From an uncultured Collinsella sp. (lineage in GTDB: Bacteria > Actinomycetota > Coriobacteriia > Coriobacteriales > Coriobacteriaceae), in assembly GCA_959019775.1 (NCBI GenBank), contig CAUEPS010000033.1, forward strand, positions 1-11,214: a stretch of DNA of 11,214 nucleotides, read 5' to 3'. Every line of letters starts with the position of its first letter. Within the stretch, counting starts at the first letter, position 1. The notes below the pieces were generated by a model. The model had not been told where the DNA came from, did not search any database, and worked only from the letters and a program-made list of their open reading frames with translations. A program made the position numbers and the translations under genes. Below, one piece after another: positions 1 through 4,332 of the stretch.

Positions 1-287
1 GCGCCTCGCTCGATCGCGTGGGCTGGAAGGTCGACTACGTTGTGACTCACGAGGCGCCGGCCGCCCTTGCTGAGGGGCTGTGCCGAGAGTGCGGACGCGA
101 ATATCGGGACGACCGGCTTCAGCGATTCCTTGCCGAGCTCGACGGGCAGCTCGGCTACCGCGCCTGGTTCTTCGGCCACTACCACGGCGACGAATGGCGC
201 GACGACAGGCACCGCCTTGTCTACCGAGACATCGTGCCGATCGAAGATGCTGCGCCCGGCTCTAGAAACCTGCTAGAAGCGTTCTAG
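1..287 (+). CDS. Metallophosphoesterase (calcineurin-like), C-terminal part
   Basis: The reading frame (first full codon at 3) is open to the window edge, so the true start lies to the left; the GTG at 18 is internal. About 94 residues are visible. The order VDYVVTHEAP, then WFFGHYHGD, then LVYRDIVPI is the C-terminal half of calcineurin-type phosphoesterases: a metal-binding His after the VDYVVT strand, the GHxH metal ligands, and a closing strand pair. The catalytic Asp and Asn-His motifs of the N-terminal half are outside the window. The family hydrolyses phosphomonoesters or diesters with a two-metal centre; the substrate cannot be told. The last nine codons are embedded in a palindrome rich in CTAG (261-300), and the gene converges on the coiled-coil gene ending at 330. 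It is probably cargo of the integrated element. Confidence 0.8.
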   Translation, partial: ASLDRVGWKVDYVVTHEAPAALAEGLCRECGREYRDDRLQRFLAELDGQLGYRAWFFGHYHGDEWRDDRHRLVYRDIVPIEDAAPGSRNLLEAF

Positions 288-300
288 AAGGTTTCTAGAA
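261..300. repeat. Nested CTAG-rich palindrome between convergent genes
   Basis: TCTAGAAACC (261-270) is perfectly complementary to GGTTTCTAGA (290-299), and inside it CTAGAA (273-278) pairs with TTCTAG (282-287) around a 3-nt GCG loop. The whole is a 39-nt stem-loop interrupted only by a 2 x 2 internal loop. It contains four CTAG tetramers, and TTCTAGAA occurs twice in full (282-289, 293-300). The phosphoesterase stop codon (285-287) lies in it. There is no T-run on either side, so it is not a textbook terminator. It may still serve as a bidirectional transcript end between the convergent genes, or as a protein-binding site. Confidence 0.6.
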
Positions 301-329
301 ATCAGCCGCCTGATAGGAGAAACGCGGGG

Positions 330-890
330 CTACTCGCCCTTCATCTGGGACATGACCTCGACCTTGGCTTCGGCCACGGCCGCTCGCTGCTCGGAGGCGG
401 CGAGGCGGTCCTTGAGGGCGGCGACCTCGGCCATCAGGTCGCGCTGGGCCAGGAGTGTGTCGGCTTGGGTTTTCAGTGCGGCGTCACGCTCGCCGCGCAG
501 CCGCTCGATCTCATCGACCATGGCCTCAGCCTCGGCATGGAGTTGGACAACCTGCCTGCCGAGCCCCTTAGCACGGGAGAGGTACCTGACGCCCGCGGCG
601 TGGAGCTCGTTGTTCTCGAGTTCGAGTCTCGCGGTATCGAGTTCGAACTTCTCCTCTATAAAGGCAACCCGCTCATTGCAGTCGGCCTCAATCTTTTCAT
701 TCCGATCCGTTGCCTCGACGAGCTTGCGGTTGAATTCGTCGAGCTGGGCCCTGAGCAGCGCGTTCTCGGTCCTGAGGTCGGCCGTCTCGCGCAGTAGCTT
801 CTCCCGCCACGTCGCCTCGGTTCGCTCGGCGGCCTCCTCGTGGACGGACTTCACGCCGTAGATCTCCCTGATTTTTCTCTCGTCTGTCAT
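330..890 (-). CDS. Coiled-coil protein of unknown function
   Basis: A 186-residue protein. I chose the ATG at 890 because GGAG lies nine bases upstream; an in-frame TTG at 905 would add five residues but has no ribosome binding site. After a short N-terminal segment (MTDERKIREIYGVKSV) nearly the whole chain is charged heptad-type sequence rich in Glu, Arg, Ala and Leu (about residues 20-180), predicting one long coiled coil. There is no signal peptide, membrane span, HTH or catalytic motif that I can recognise. Long coiled-coil proteins on mobile elements include KfrA-like accessory DNA-binding proteins, phage scaffold proteins and mobilisation accessories, but KfrA's N-terminal HTH is not evident, so no function is assigned. 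Its codon use is GC-rich, unlike the adjoining 900-3660 block. It faces the AT-rich gene-free stretch at its 5' side. Confidence 0.75.
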   Translation of the reverse strand: MTDERKIREIYGVKSVHEEAAERTEATWREKLLRETADLRTENALLRAQLDEFNRKLVEATDRNEKIEADCNERVAFIEEKFELDTARLELENNELHAAGVRYLSRAKGLGRQVVQLHAEAEAMVDEIERLRGERDAALKTQADTLLAQRDLMAEVAALKDRLAASEQRAAVAEAKVEVMSQMKGE

Positions 891-1110
891 CGTGCGACAC
901 TCCAATCAACAATGGGCATGGCTCCGCCACGCCGTACGGCTGGGAACAAATACGCGGCCGCTGTTGTTTTGTAGTCGTCCTGCGATCGGTGAGTTCTAAA
1001 AGCGTCTCAAGTCATACGTTCACGCAGGTTTTTGGTTAGAGAAATACCGCACGTTTTCATGGTATCACGTGCCTTAAAGGCCATGAATGGACGGCCATAT
1101 CGATTCGTTG

Positions 1111-1132
1111 AAAATGGCACCAAAATGGCACC
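1111..1132 (+). repeat. Tandem direct repeat, 2 x 11 bp (iteron-like)
   Basis: AAAATGGCACC occurs twice head to tail (1111-1121 and 1122-1132) without mismatch or gap. An 11-bp period places both copies on nearly the same face of the helix, as in binding sites for replication initiators or repressors. Only two copies exist, so calling them iterons is tentative. Confidence 0.7.
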
Positions 1133-1215
1133 TACGACGCGTTGGTGGCGGGAGAGTGATGGCGTTAAAGATGCCGAGAATGATTATGGGATTGTTTTAG
1201 ATGCGGGCATGAAAA

Positions 1216-1277
1216 AGGGTCGAATCGAAGTGTCTGGCCGGACGCCAATTGTCCGGGAACTGTTTCGGTTCGACCCT
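1216..1277 (+). other. Large hairpin followed by an AT-rich run
   Basis: AGGGTCGAATCGAA (1216-1229) pairs with TTCGGTTCGACCCT (1264-1277) over 14 positions, with one T-G wobble. Inside, CCGGAC (1238-1243) pairs with GTCCGG (1251-1256) around a 7-nt loop. The plus strand continues ATTTTATTTTA. This could be a rho-independent-type terminator with an oversized stem, a structured RNA, or a single-strand origin or oriT hairpin. It lies inside the gene-free region. The structure is seen directly; the role is inferred. Confidence 0.5.
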
Positions 1278-1325
1278 ATTTTATTTTACATCCGCGGCAT
1301 GTTCTTGTGGGCACCCTGACGGTGG

Positions 1326-1351
1326 CCGACTCTTACGACCTCGATAGTCGG
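1326..1351 (-). terminator. Weak hairpin downstream of the winged-helix gene
   Basis: CCGACT (1326-1331) pairs with AGTCGG (1346-1351) around a 14-nt loop, starting nine bases past the stop of the leftward winged-helix gene. No T-run follows on that strand, so it is only a possible weak transcript end for the xis operon. On the plus strand it is followed by TTT. Confidence 0.25.
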
Positions 1352-1360
1352 TTTGTGGGC

Positions 1361-1747
1361 TTAAGATTTCGGAGGCTCCCAGCCGTTTTCGACTGCGGCG
1401 CGGTAGATTGCAGCGTAATTAAGCATCCAGCTGCCGTCACCCGCCTTTTGAATGTACCTCTTTTTCTTCAAAGAGGTATGGGCCCGGGAAATCGTGTTCT
1501 TGCTCAGGTGGTAGTGCTCCTCAATCCATTTGCTTTTTGCGTAAAAGCCCATGGCTTTTTTGTTTGTGGAAGGCTTTCCAAACTTCCATACAAGGCCGAG
1601 GATGAGGCGCTCAGCAGCGACGGTGGTGACGCAGCACGCCCACTCGGGCACTGAAATAAAATTAGCTTTATCCATTTTCCCTTTAATCTTTCGTTGTTCA
1701 TTAACATCATCGCTAAATATGTCGGAAATCGACGGCAGCTCGCTCAT
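1361..1747 (-). CDS. Winged-helix DNA-binding protein, replication-initiator-like
   Basis: A 128-residue protein. The layout FISVPEWACCV (30-40), then a helix TTVAAERLILGLVWKFG (41-57), then FYAKSKWIEEHYHLSKNTISRAHTSLKKKRYIQKAG (68-102) is that of a winged helix: the recognition helix is LSKNTISRAHTSLKKK and the wing follows. This order (a VP-containing strand, a long helix, a helix-turn-helix, then a wing) resembles the N-terminal domain of RepA-type plasmid initiators and phage replication proteins. The protein is short, with no second domain, so it may instead be a transcription factor. Its ATG lies nine bases after the excisionase stop, and the AGGCGG ribosome binding site overlaps that stop, which implies a translationally coupled two-gene operon. 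AT-rich codon use matches the integrase. Confidence is good that it binds DNA and low that it starts replication. Confidence 0.75.
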   Translation of the reverse strand: MSELPSISDIFSDDVNEQRKIKGKMDKANFISVPEWACCVTTVAAERLILGLVWKFGKPSTNKKAMGFYAKSKWIEEHYHLSKNTISRAHTSLKKKRYIQKAGDGSWMLNYAAIYRAAVENGWEPPKS

Positions 1748-1756
1748 GTTTACCGC

Positions 1757-2002
1757 CTAGTCAAAGTGGGCGGTGCGACCTTCAAGCTGCTTGAAAAGCT
1801 CATAAAACGAACTTTCAAACATGTAATTAGAACGATGGATTTGGATGAGCTTGCCGGACTCTCTCATAAACTTGCGTGCGGTGTTTTCGCTCCAGCCAGT
1901 AAGTTCGCGGATATCGTTAACGCGGAGCAACCGATCGCACTGAGCGGCACCAGTGGGGAAAGTCGGTGTGGACGCCTGAGTGCTAATCTTTGGAGTAGCC
2001 AT
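1757..2002 (-). CDS. Excisionase-like helix-turn-helix protein
   Basis: An 81-residue basic protein. After a flexible Ser/Thr/Pro-rich start (1-24) comes RLLRVNDIRELTGWSENTARKFMRESGKLIQIHRSNYMF (24-62), a MerR/Xis-like winged HTH: helix NDIRELTG, turn, recognition helix SENTARKFMRES, then a wing strand IHRSNYMF. Such proteins bend attachment-site DNA and direct the integrase to excise rather than insert, and often act as repressors too. It lies between the integrase and the winged-helix gene, all in one direction. The ATG at 2002 has AAGGA about nine bases upstream. A 218-bp leader separates it from the end of the integrase gene and holds a promoter and palindromes. Alternative: a small regulator of the element's replication genes. 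Confidence 0.75.
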   Translation of the reverse strand: MATPKISTQASTPTFPTGAAQCDRLLRVNDIRELTGWSENTARKFMRESGKLIQIHRSNYMFESSFYELFKQLEGRTAHFD

Positions 2003-2021
2003 GATGAGCTATCCTTTCAAT

Positions 2022-2066
2022 GAGGGCCCTCCCTGTGCTTGTAAGACTTACCAGGTTCATAAGCAC
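2022..2066. promoter_or_regulatory. Cluster of palindromes in the xis leader (operator or leader hairpin candidate)
   Basis: Three symmetric elements lie just upstream of the excisionase start: GAGGGCCCTC (2022-2031, perfect), GTAAGACTTAC (2041-2051, perfect around a central A), and GTGCTT (2035-2040) paired with AAGCAC (2061-2066), which encloses the second. They lie between the probable promoter and the start codon, a position suited to repressor binding or to a leader hairpin controlling xis expression. Confidence 0.4.
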
Positions 2067-2114
2067 TTGGGGGGCCGGTTTCTATGACTACATGCGTAGC
2101 CATCTGACAGCTTT

Positions 2115-2143
2115 AGCATGTATTAAAACTCAATAGATGTCAA
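2115..2143 (-). promoter_or_regulatory. Probable promoter of the xis / winged-helix operon
   Basis: Reading leftward, a perfect TTGACA -35 box lies at 2143-2138. It is followed after 17 bp by a poor -10 candidate CATGCT (2120-2115) just before TAAAG, in an AT-rich stretch. TAGATG and CATCTA (2134-2139, 2154-2159) flank the -35 box as an inverted repeat, possibly an operator. The -35 box is convincing; the -10 box is not. Confidence 0.4.
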
Positions 2144-2220
2144 TCAAATAAAGCATCTACCTGCGGAAATAGTAGCATAGTACCGTAATATTATTGATGA
2201 AACGATGAATGAAAAACATG

Positions 2221-3468
2221 CTATTTCTCGCTTCTCTGTATATAGGCGTTGATGAAGTCTTCGTAGCCTTTAACTGCTTTTATTTCTGATTGTTGAACGA
2301 GGCTTGTATACGTTTTGAGCGTGATATTGGGGTCCGCGTGGCCAAGAATACCTTGCACGCTTCTAACGTCCGATCCGTTCGCCAGCATAAAAGTGCTTAC
2401 ACAATGCCTGAGCTGATGCGGGCAGATGCCCTTATATAGCTTTCCGCCAGTCGAATTGTTCGGCTCATAGATTCCAAGATTGCAGCTAACTGCGAAATCG
2501 CGAAACCAATGGTTGAAGATGTAGTTTTTCATGTGACAGACAGTAGGGACCCCTTGCTCGACGGCAATATCGCTAATGATGGGAGTTCTGCCAGTCTGGG
2601 ACAGCCCCAGAGAGGCCAGGAGCTCTTTTTGTATGGCTGACCATGATTGAAGACGTTCGGCCAAGGTTTCTCCAACGGGGATTTTGCGTTGGCTTTCTTG
2701 TGACTTGGGTGCCCTCAGTTCATGGTCGTTGGTGTACTGCCTGTCAATTTTCAAGGTTTTATTGGCAGGGTCCCAATCGCGCCATTCGAGGCCCAACATC
2801 TCGCCTTTCCGCATACCCGTATACACTAGTACTAGCGTACCAACAGCTTCGGCGGTGAGCTCAATGTGTTGAAGATGTGTGCATAGGGTAGCTACCTGGT
2901 CGATTGTCAGTGATTCTCTTTTGTTGCGTGGTCTGCGAACGTGAACGGTAGCGCAGGGGTTTCGGTCAATTATTCGCTTCGCGACTGCATTCGAGAGAAT
3001 TTGACGCAACTTCGCGTTGATCCGCACAAGCTCCGATGGCTTGTATTTTCCCGTGCGACGAGCTTCGGCATATGTTTCTTCGATTAGATCGGGAGTCAGC
3101 CCCTCAATTGTCTGAAACGCACCGAATAGGTCTTCGATATGCCTGCAATCGTATGCTTCTCTTTCATAGCTCGTTGGCGCAAGCTCGGTGTCCCTATTTT
3201 CATGAAAGGCCCAGCAGTAGGATGCAAGCAGAGTTGGCTTTTTAGTTTTAGAGACCGTGCCAGAAGAGTTGATTTCTGCCAGCTTGGCCTGCATTGCAGC
3301 CTTTGCCTCTGTTTTAGTCTTGCAGTGAACCGTATAAGTTGGGGATCGTTTGTAGCGTCCCGTCTTAGGGTCCTTGATTCCAAGTGAAAAATAATAGCGA
3401 TAGGTGTTAGGCGACCTCTTGTCTTTCCAACACGTGCCTCTTCCGCTAATGAGTGGTTGTTCTGACAT
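2221..3468 (-). CDS. int: Tyrosine recombinase / phage-type integrase
   Basis: A 415-residue integrase that inserts and excises the element at tRNA-Arg(CCU). I start it at the ATG at 3468 because GGAG lies seven bases upstream; the ATG at 3486 (six more residues) has no ribosome binding site. Domains: an N-terminal three-strand arm-binding region (about 8-50, with TYRYYFSLGIKDPKTGRYKRSPTY split by turns), a SAM-like core-binding domain (about 78-172), and a catalytic domain (about 185-395). All six catalytic residues are visible: R220 in TGMRKGE, K255 in APKSQ, H351 and R354 in HQLRH, H377 in LGHADP and nucleophile Y387 in LKTY. It is full length and intact, so probably active. Its start lies 192 bp from the attachment site. 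AT-rich codon use marks it as foreign to the host operon. Confidence 0.95.
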   Translation of the reverse strand: MSEQPLISGRGTCWKDKRSPNTYRYYFSLGIKDPKTGRYKRSPTYTVHCKTKTEAKAAMQAKLAEINSSGTVSKTKKPTLLASYCWAFHENRDTELAPTSYEREAYDCRHIEDLFGAFQTIEGLTPDLIEETYAEARRTGKYKPSELVRINAKLRQILSNAVAKRIIDRNPCATVHVRRPRNKRESLTIDQVATLCTHLQHIELTAEAVGTLVLVYTGMRKGEMLGLEWRDWDPANKTLKIDRQYTNDHELRAPKSQESQRKIPVGETLAERLQSWSAIQKELLASLGLSQTGRTPIISDIAVEQGVPTVCHMKNYIFNHWFRDFAVSCNLGIYEPNNSTGGKLYKGICPHQLRHCVSTFMLANGSDVRSVQGILGHADPNITLKTYTSLVQQSEIKAVKGYEDFINAYIQRSEK

Positions 3469-3486
3469 CTTTGCACTCCGTTTCAT

Positions 3487-3660
3487 TGATGAGTTTTCAA
3501 CAATTCATTGAGTGCAGTTTAGCTAAAGCCGTTAGTAATATGTTTGTAAAAGCGTAGTCGCAGCTATCAGAGGCAAAAGACACAAACTGCTGTGTTTATC
3601 TGCGGTTATATGGTGTTCAATGATGTTTGATGAATGGTAGGGGGGAGCATTAAATCATAT
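3487..3660. promoter_or_regulatory. Integrase upstream region (attachment arm)
   Basis: This AT-rich 174-bp stretch separates the integrase start from the tRNA scar and must hold the int promoter and, by analogy with other tyrosine-integrase elements, arm-type and excisionase binding sites. An inverted pair GCAGTTT (3514-3520) / AAACTGC (3584-3590) is visible, as are several TTGATGA-like words (3487-3491 region, 3627-3633 region). A leftward TTTACA near 3548-3553 could be a -35 box, but the matching -10 is unclear. No gene is seen here. Confidence 0.3.
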
Positions 3661-3705
3661 CTCCTAAAGCGGGTGTCGACGGTTCGAATCCGCCCGGGGG
3701 CACCA
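3661..3705 (+). repeat. Attachment-site core: 3' fragment of tRNA-Arg(CCU)
   Basis: The sequence reads as the 3' part of a tRNA: anticodon loop CTCCTAA (3661-3667, anticodon CCT), anticodon 3' strand AGCGG, variable loop GTGTC, T stem and loop (3678-3694, loop TTCGAAT), acceptor 3' strand CGGGGGC (3695-3701), discriminator A and encoded CCA (3703-3705). The 5' half is missing: no GCCCCCG acceptor strand, D arm or CCGCT anticodon strand precedes it, only AT-rich element DNA. Identity thus starts at the anticodon loop, a known crossover position for tRNA-targeting tyrosine integrases. One T-stem pair is A-C (3679/3693). It is not a functional tRNA. A second, intact copy should lie at the other end of the element. 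Confidence 0.85.
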
Positions 3706-3715
3706 GAGATTGACC

Positions 3716-3748
3716 GAGCCCGGTACCGCTATGGTGCCGGGCTCTTCT
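3716..3748 (+). terminator. Terminator of the original tRNA-Arg gene
   Basis: GAGCCCGGTACC (3716-3727) pairs with GGTGCCGGGCTC (3733-3744) over 12 bp with one T-G wobble and a 5-nt loop, followed by TTCT. It sits 10 bases past the CCA, where a tRNA terminator is expected. It marks this DNA as host sequence cut off from its promoter by the insertion. Confidence 0.7.
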
Positions 3749-3863
3749 GGTCTAAGGGCCGGATTCGGGCCGTCGACGCCCGCGTCACCAATATGGGTAG
3801 CATTTCGTCTAGCTCCGCCCGCGCCACCCTTCCCGTCGCCCGCATCATCAGGGCTGCATCGGT

Positions 3864-3869
3864 TAGAAT
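3864..3869 (+). promoter_or_regulatory. Probable -10 box for the small membrane protein gene
   Basis: TAGAAT matches the sigma-70-type -10 consensus at five of six positions. No good -35 box is seen at the right distance. A transcript would start near 3876 and begin with the GCGACGCATCCCG block that recurs inverted downstream. Confidence 0.35.
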
Positions 3870-3876
3870 CGTGTGT

Positions 3877-3902
3877 GCGACGCATCCCGTGCGCGGGCGG
3901 CC
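3877..3902 (+). repeat. Copy 1 of an inverted two-block repeat
   Basis: GCGACGCATCCCG (3877-3889) followed after one base by GCGCGGGCGGCC (3891-3902). Both blocks recur on the opposite strand at 4123-4161. Here the CCCG and CGGG parts can form a tight 4-bp stem with a 4-nt loop. In both copies a TAGAAT -10-like box stands just before the block. Confidence 0.6.
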
Positions 3903-3926
3903 GAAGACTTGATCGGAGGTCCCCAA

Positions 3927-4076
3927 TTGCTGAAATTCCTTAACGCGCTCGCCGCCCTTGCGACGGTCGGCACGTTCATCATTGCGTTTCTTGATTCGTA
4001 TGAGGTTCGGTTTAAGGTCCGTAGGCGCACGCGCGGTGCGGACGGTTCTCGGCGTTTGCGCCGCAAGCGCAAATAA
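3927..4076 (+). CDS. Small single-span membrane protein, 49 residues
   Basis: I start it at TTG 3927 because GGAGG (3915-3919) lies seven bases upstream. The frame is open further back, but no better-supported start is seen. The product has a hydrophobic helix FLNALAALATVGTFIIAFL (about residues 4-22), then DSYEV, then a strongly basic tail of about 24 residues (VRRRTRGADGSRRLRRKRK at the end). By the positive-inside rule the tail should be cytoplasmic. A terminator begins at the base after the stop codon, so the gene is probably a single transcription unit. The basic tail could contact RNA, DNA or acidic lipid, but I do not recognise the family. It lies on the host side of the attachment site. 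Confidence 0.6.
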   Translation: MLKFLNALAALATVGTFIIAFLDSYEVRFKVRRRTRGADGSRRLRRKRK

Positions 4077-4105
4077 AAACGGCCGGGGTTGCAGCCCGGC
4101 CGTTT
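4077..4105. terminator. Bidirectional rho-independent terminator
   Basis: AAACGGCCGGG (4077-4087) and CCCGGCCGTTT (4095-4105) form a perfect 11-bp stem with a 7-nt loop. The plus strand gives GTTT after the stem for the small membrane protein gene. The minus strand gives TTTTTATTT, a better T-run, which would end a leftward transcript from the 4170 region. Confidence 0.8.
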
Positions 4106-4122
4106 AACACGTTAGAAAACTA

Positions 4123-4161
4123 GGCCGCCCGCGCTCCTTAACACTTACGCGGGATGCGTCG
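4123..4161 (-). repeat. Copy 2 of an inverted two-block repeat
   Basis: Read leftward, CGACGCATCCCG (4161-4150) is followed after 15 bases by GCGCGGGCGGCC (4134-4123). Both blocks match copy 1 (3877-3902) exactly, where the spacer is one base. The two copies point towards each other and flank the small membrane protein gene. Confidence 0.6.
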
Positions 4162-4173
4162 TTTTCTAGAAAC

Positions 4174-4203
4174 ATTCTACCCGTCCGGCTGCGGGTCCGT
4201 CCA
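4174..4203 (-). promoter_or_regulatory. Possible promoter for the candidate small RNA
   Basis: Reading leftward, TGGACG (4203-4198) and TAGAAT (4179-4174) are separated by 18 bp. The -10 box is good and the -35 is moderate. TTCTAGAA (4164-4171), the palindrome that also occurs twice at 282-300, sits at the expected transcription start. Confidence 0.35.
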
Positions 4204-4245
4204 CATTTTCCAAATCAAATCACCAGATGTCTACTGAGACACACA

Positions 4246-4280
4246 AAGCGCCCGCTTGCTGGGGGAGCAAGCGGGCGCTT
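4246..4280 (-). terminator. Terminator of the phosphatase / synthase / kinase operon
   Basis: AAGCGCCCGCTTGCT (4246-4260) and AGCAAGCGGGCGCTT (4266-4280) form a perfect 15-bp stem with a 5-nt loop, 53 bp past the kinase stop codon. The leftward strand continues with a short T-rich run (TTTGTGT). No other terminator is seen after the kinase. Confidence 0.85.
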
Positions 4281-4332
4281 CTGAGCGAATGTGTTTGCGG
4301 TCTAAGCCGCTCGGAGCAACAAGCGATCGACG

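Larger units (their letters stand above)
891..1360. other. Gene-free, structured 470-bp region of the element (possible origin or regulatory locus)
   Basis: I see no convincing gene here. The only long open frame (1032-1319, plus strand) has a TTG or unsupported ATG start, no ribosome binding site and no recognisable protein. The stretch contains a perfect 10-bp palindrome GCCGTACGGC (931-940), a NotI-type GCGGCCGC palindrome (954-961), the short palindrome GCCTTAAAGGC near 1073-1083, a spaced direct repeat GGCCAT just after it, a tandem 11-bp repeat (1111-1132), a large hairpin (1216-1277) and a small hairpin (1326-1351). Repeats and strong secondary structure beside a Rep-like gene would fit a replication or transfer origin, but nothing here proves it. 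The promoter of the coiled-coil gene must lie near 900-1030; I could not fix its boxes. Confidence 0.45.
1..3705. mobile_element. Right-hand end of an integrated element (integrative element or genomic island) in tRNA-Arg(CCU)
   Basis: The segment holds a tyrosine integrase, an excisionase-like HTH protein and a Rep-like winged-helix protein, and stops at a 3' tRNA fragment at 3661-3705, the expected scar of tRNA-targeted integration. The block from about 900 to 3660 is clearly AT-richer than the host DNA after 3706, while 1-890 is GC-rich, which suggests a mosaic. The left boundary, with the restored full tRNA gene, is not in the window. No relaxase, FtsK/TraB or phage structural gene is visible here, so it cannot be decided whether this is a conjugative element, a mobilisable element, a satellite or a prophage. 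That the metallophosphoesterase and coiled-coil genes belong to the element is inferred from position only. Confidence 0.8.
4077..4168 (-). ncRNA. Candidate small RNA (leftward)
   Basis: A leftward -10-like TAGAAT (4179-4174) with TGGACG (4203-4198) 18 bp upstream would start a transcript near 4168, and the strong terminator 4105-4077 would end it after about 92 nt. No open frame of useful size lies in it. The middle folds: TAGAAAAC with GTTTTCTA (4170-4163 / 4120-4113), a 7 x 7 internal loop, then CCCGCG with CGCGGG (4153-4148 / 4133-4128), leaving a 14-nt loop that contains AAGGAG. The AAGGAG could instead be a ribosome binding site, but the following frames stop at once. The RNA would overlap the 3' end of the small membrane protein transcript only at the terminator. 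Confidence 0.35.

Noticed and set aside
352..861. Plus-strand open frames opposite the coiled-coil gene
   Set aside because: They are Ser/Ala/Arg-rich shadows of the GC-rich minus-strand gene, with no start signals.
975..983. TCGTCCTGC resembling the core of an IncP-type nick site
   Set aside because: The match is only a few bases, it differs at a key position, and no relaxase is in the window.
1032..1319. 95-codon open frame on the plus strand in the gene-free region
   Set aside because: It has a TTG or unsupported ATG start, no ribosome binding site and no recognisable protein character, and it runs through the tandem repeat and the large hairpin.
3634..3705. A complete functional tRNA gene
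   Set aside because: Only the part from the anticodon loop to CCA is present; no matching acceptor 5' strand, D arm or anticodon 5' strand exists upstream.
3710..3943. Overlapping open frames on both strands after the tRNA fragment
   Set aside because: They are Pro/Ala/Arg-rich sequences without ribosome binding sites, and they cross the tRNA terminator.
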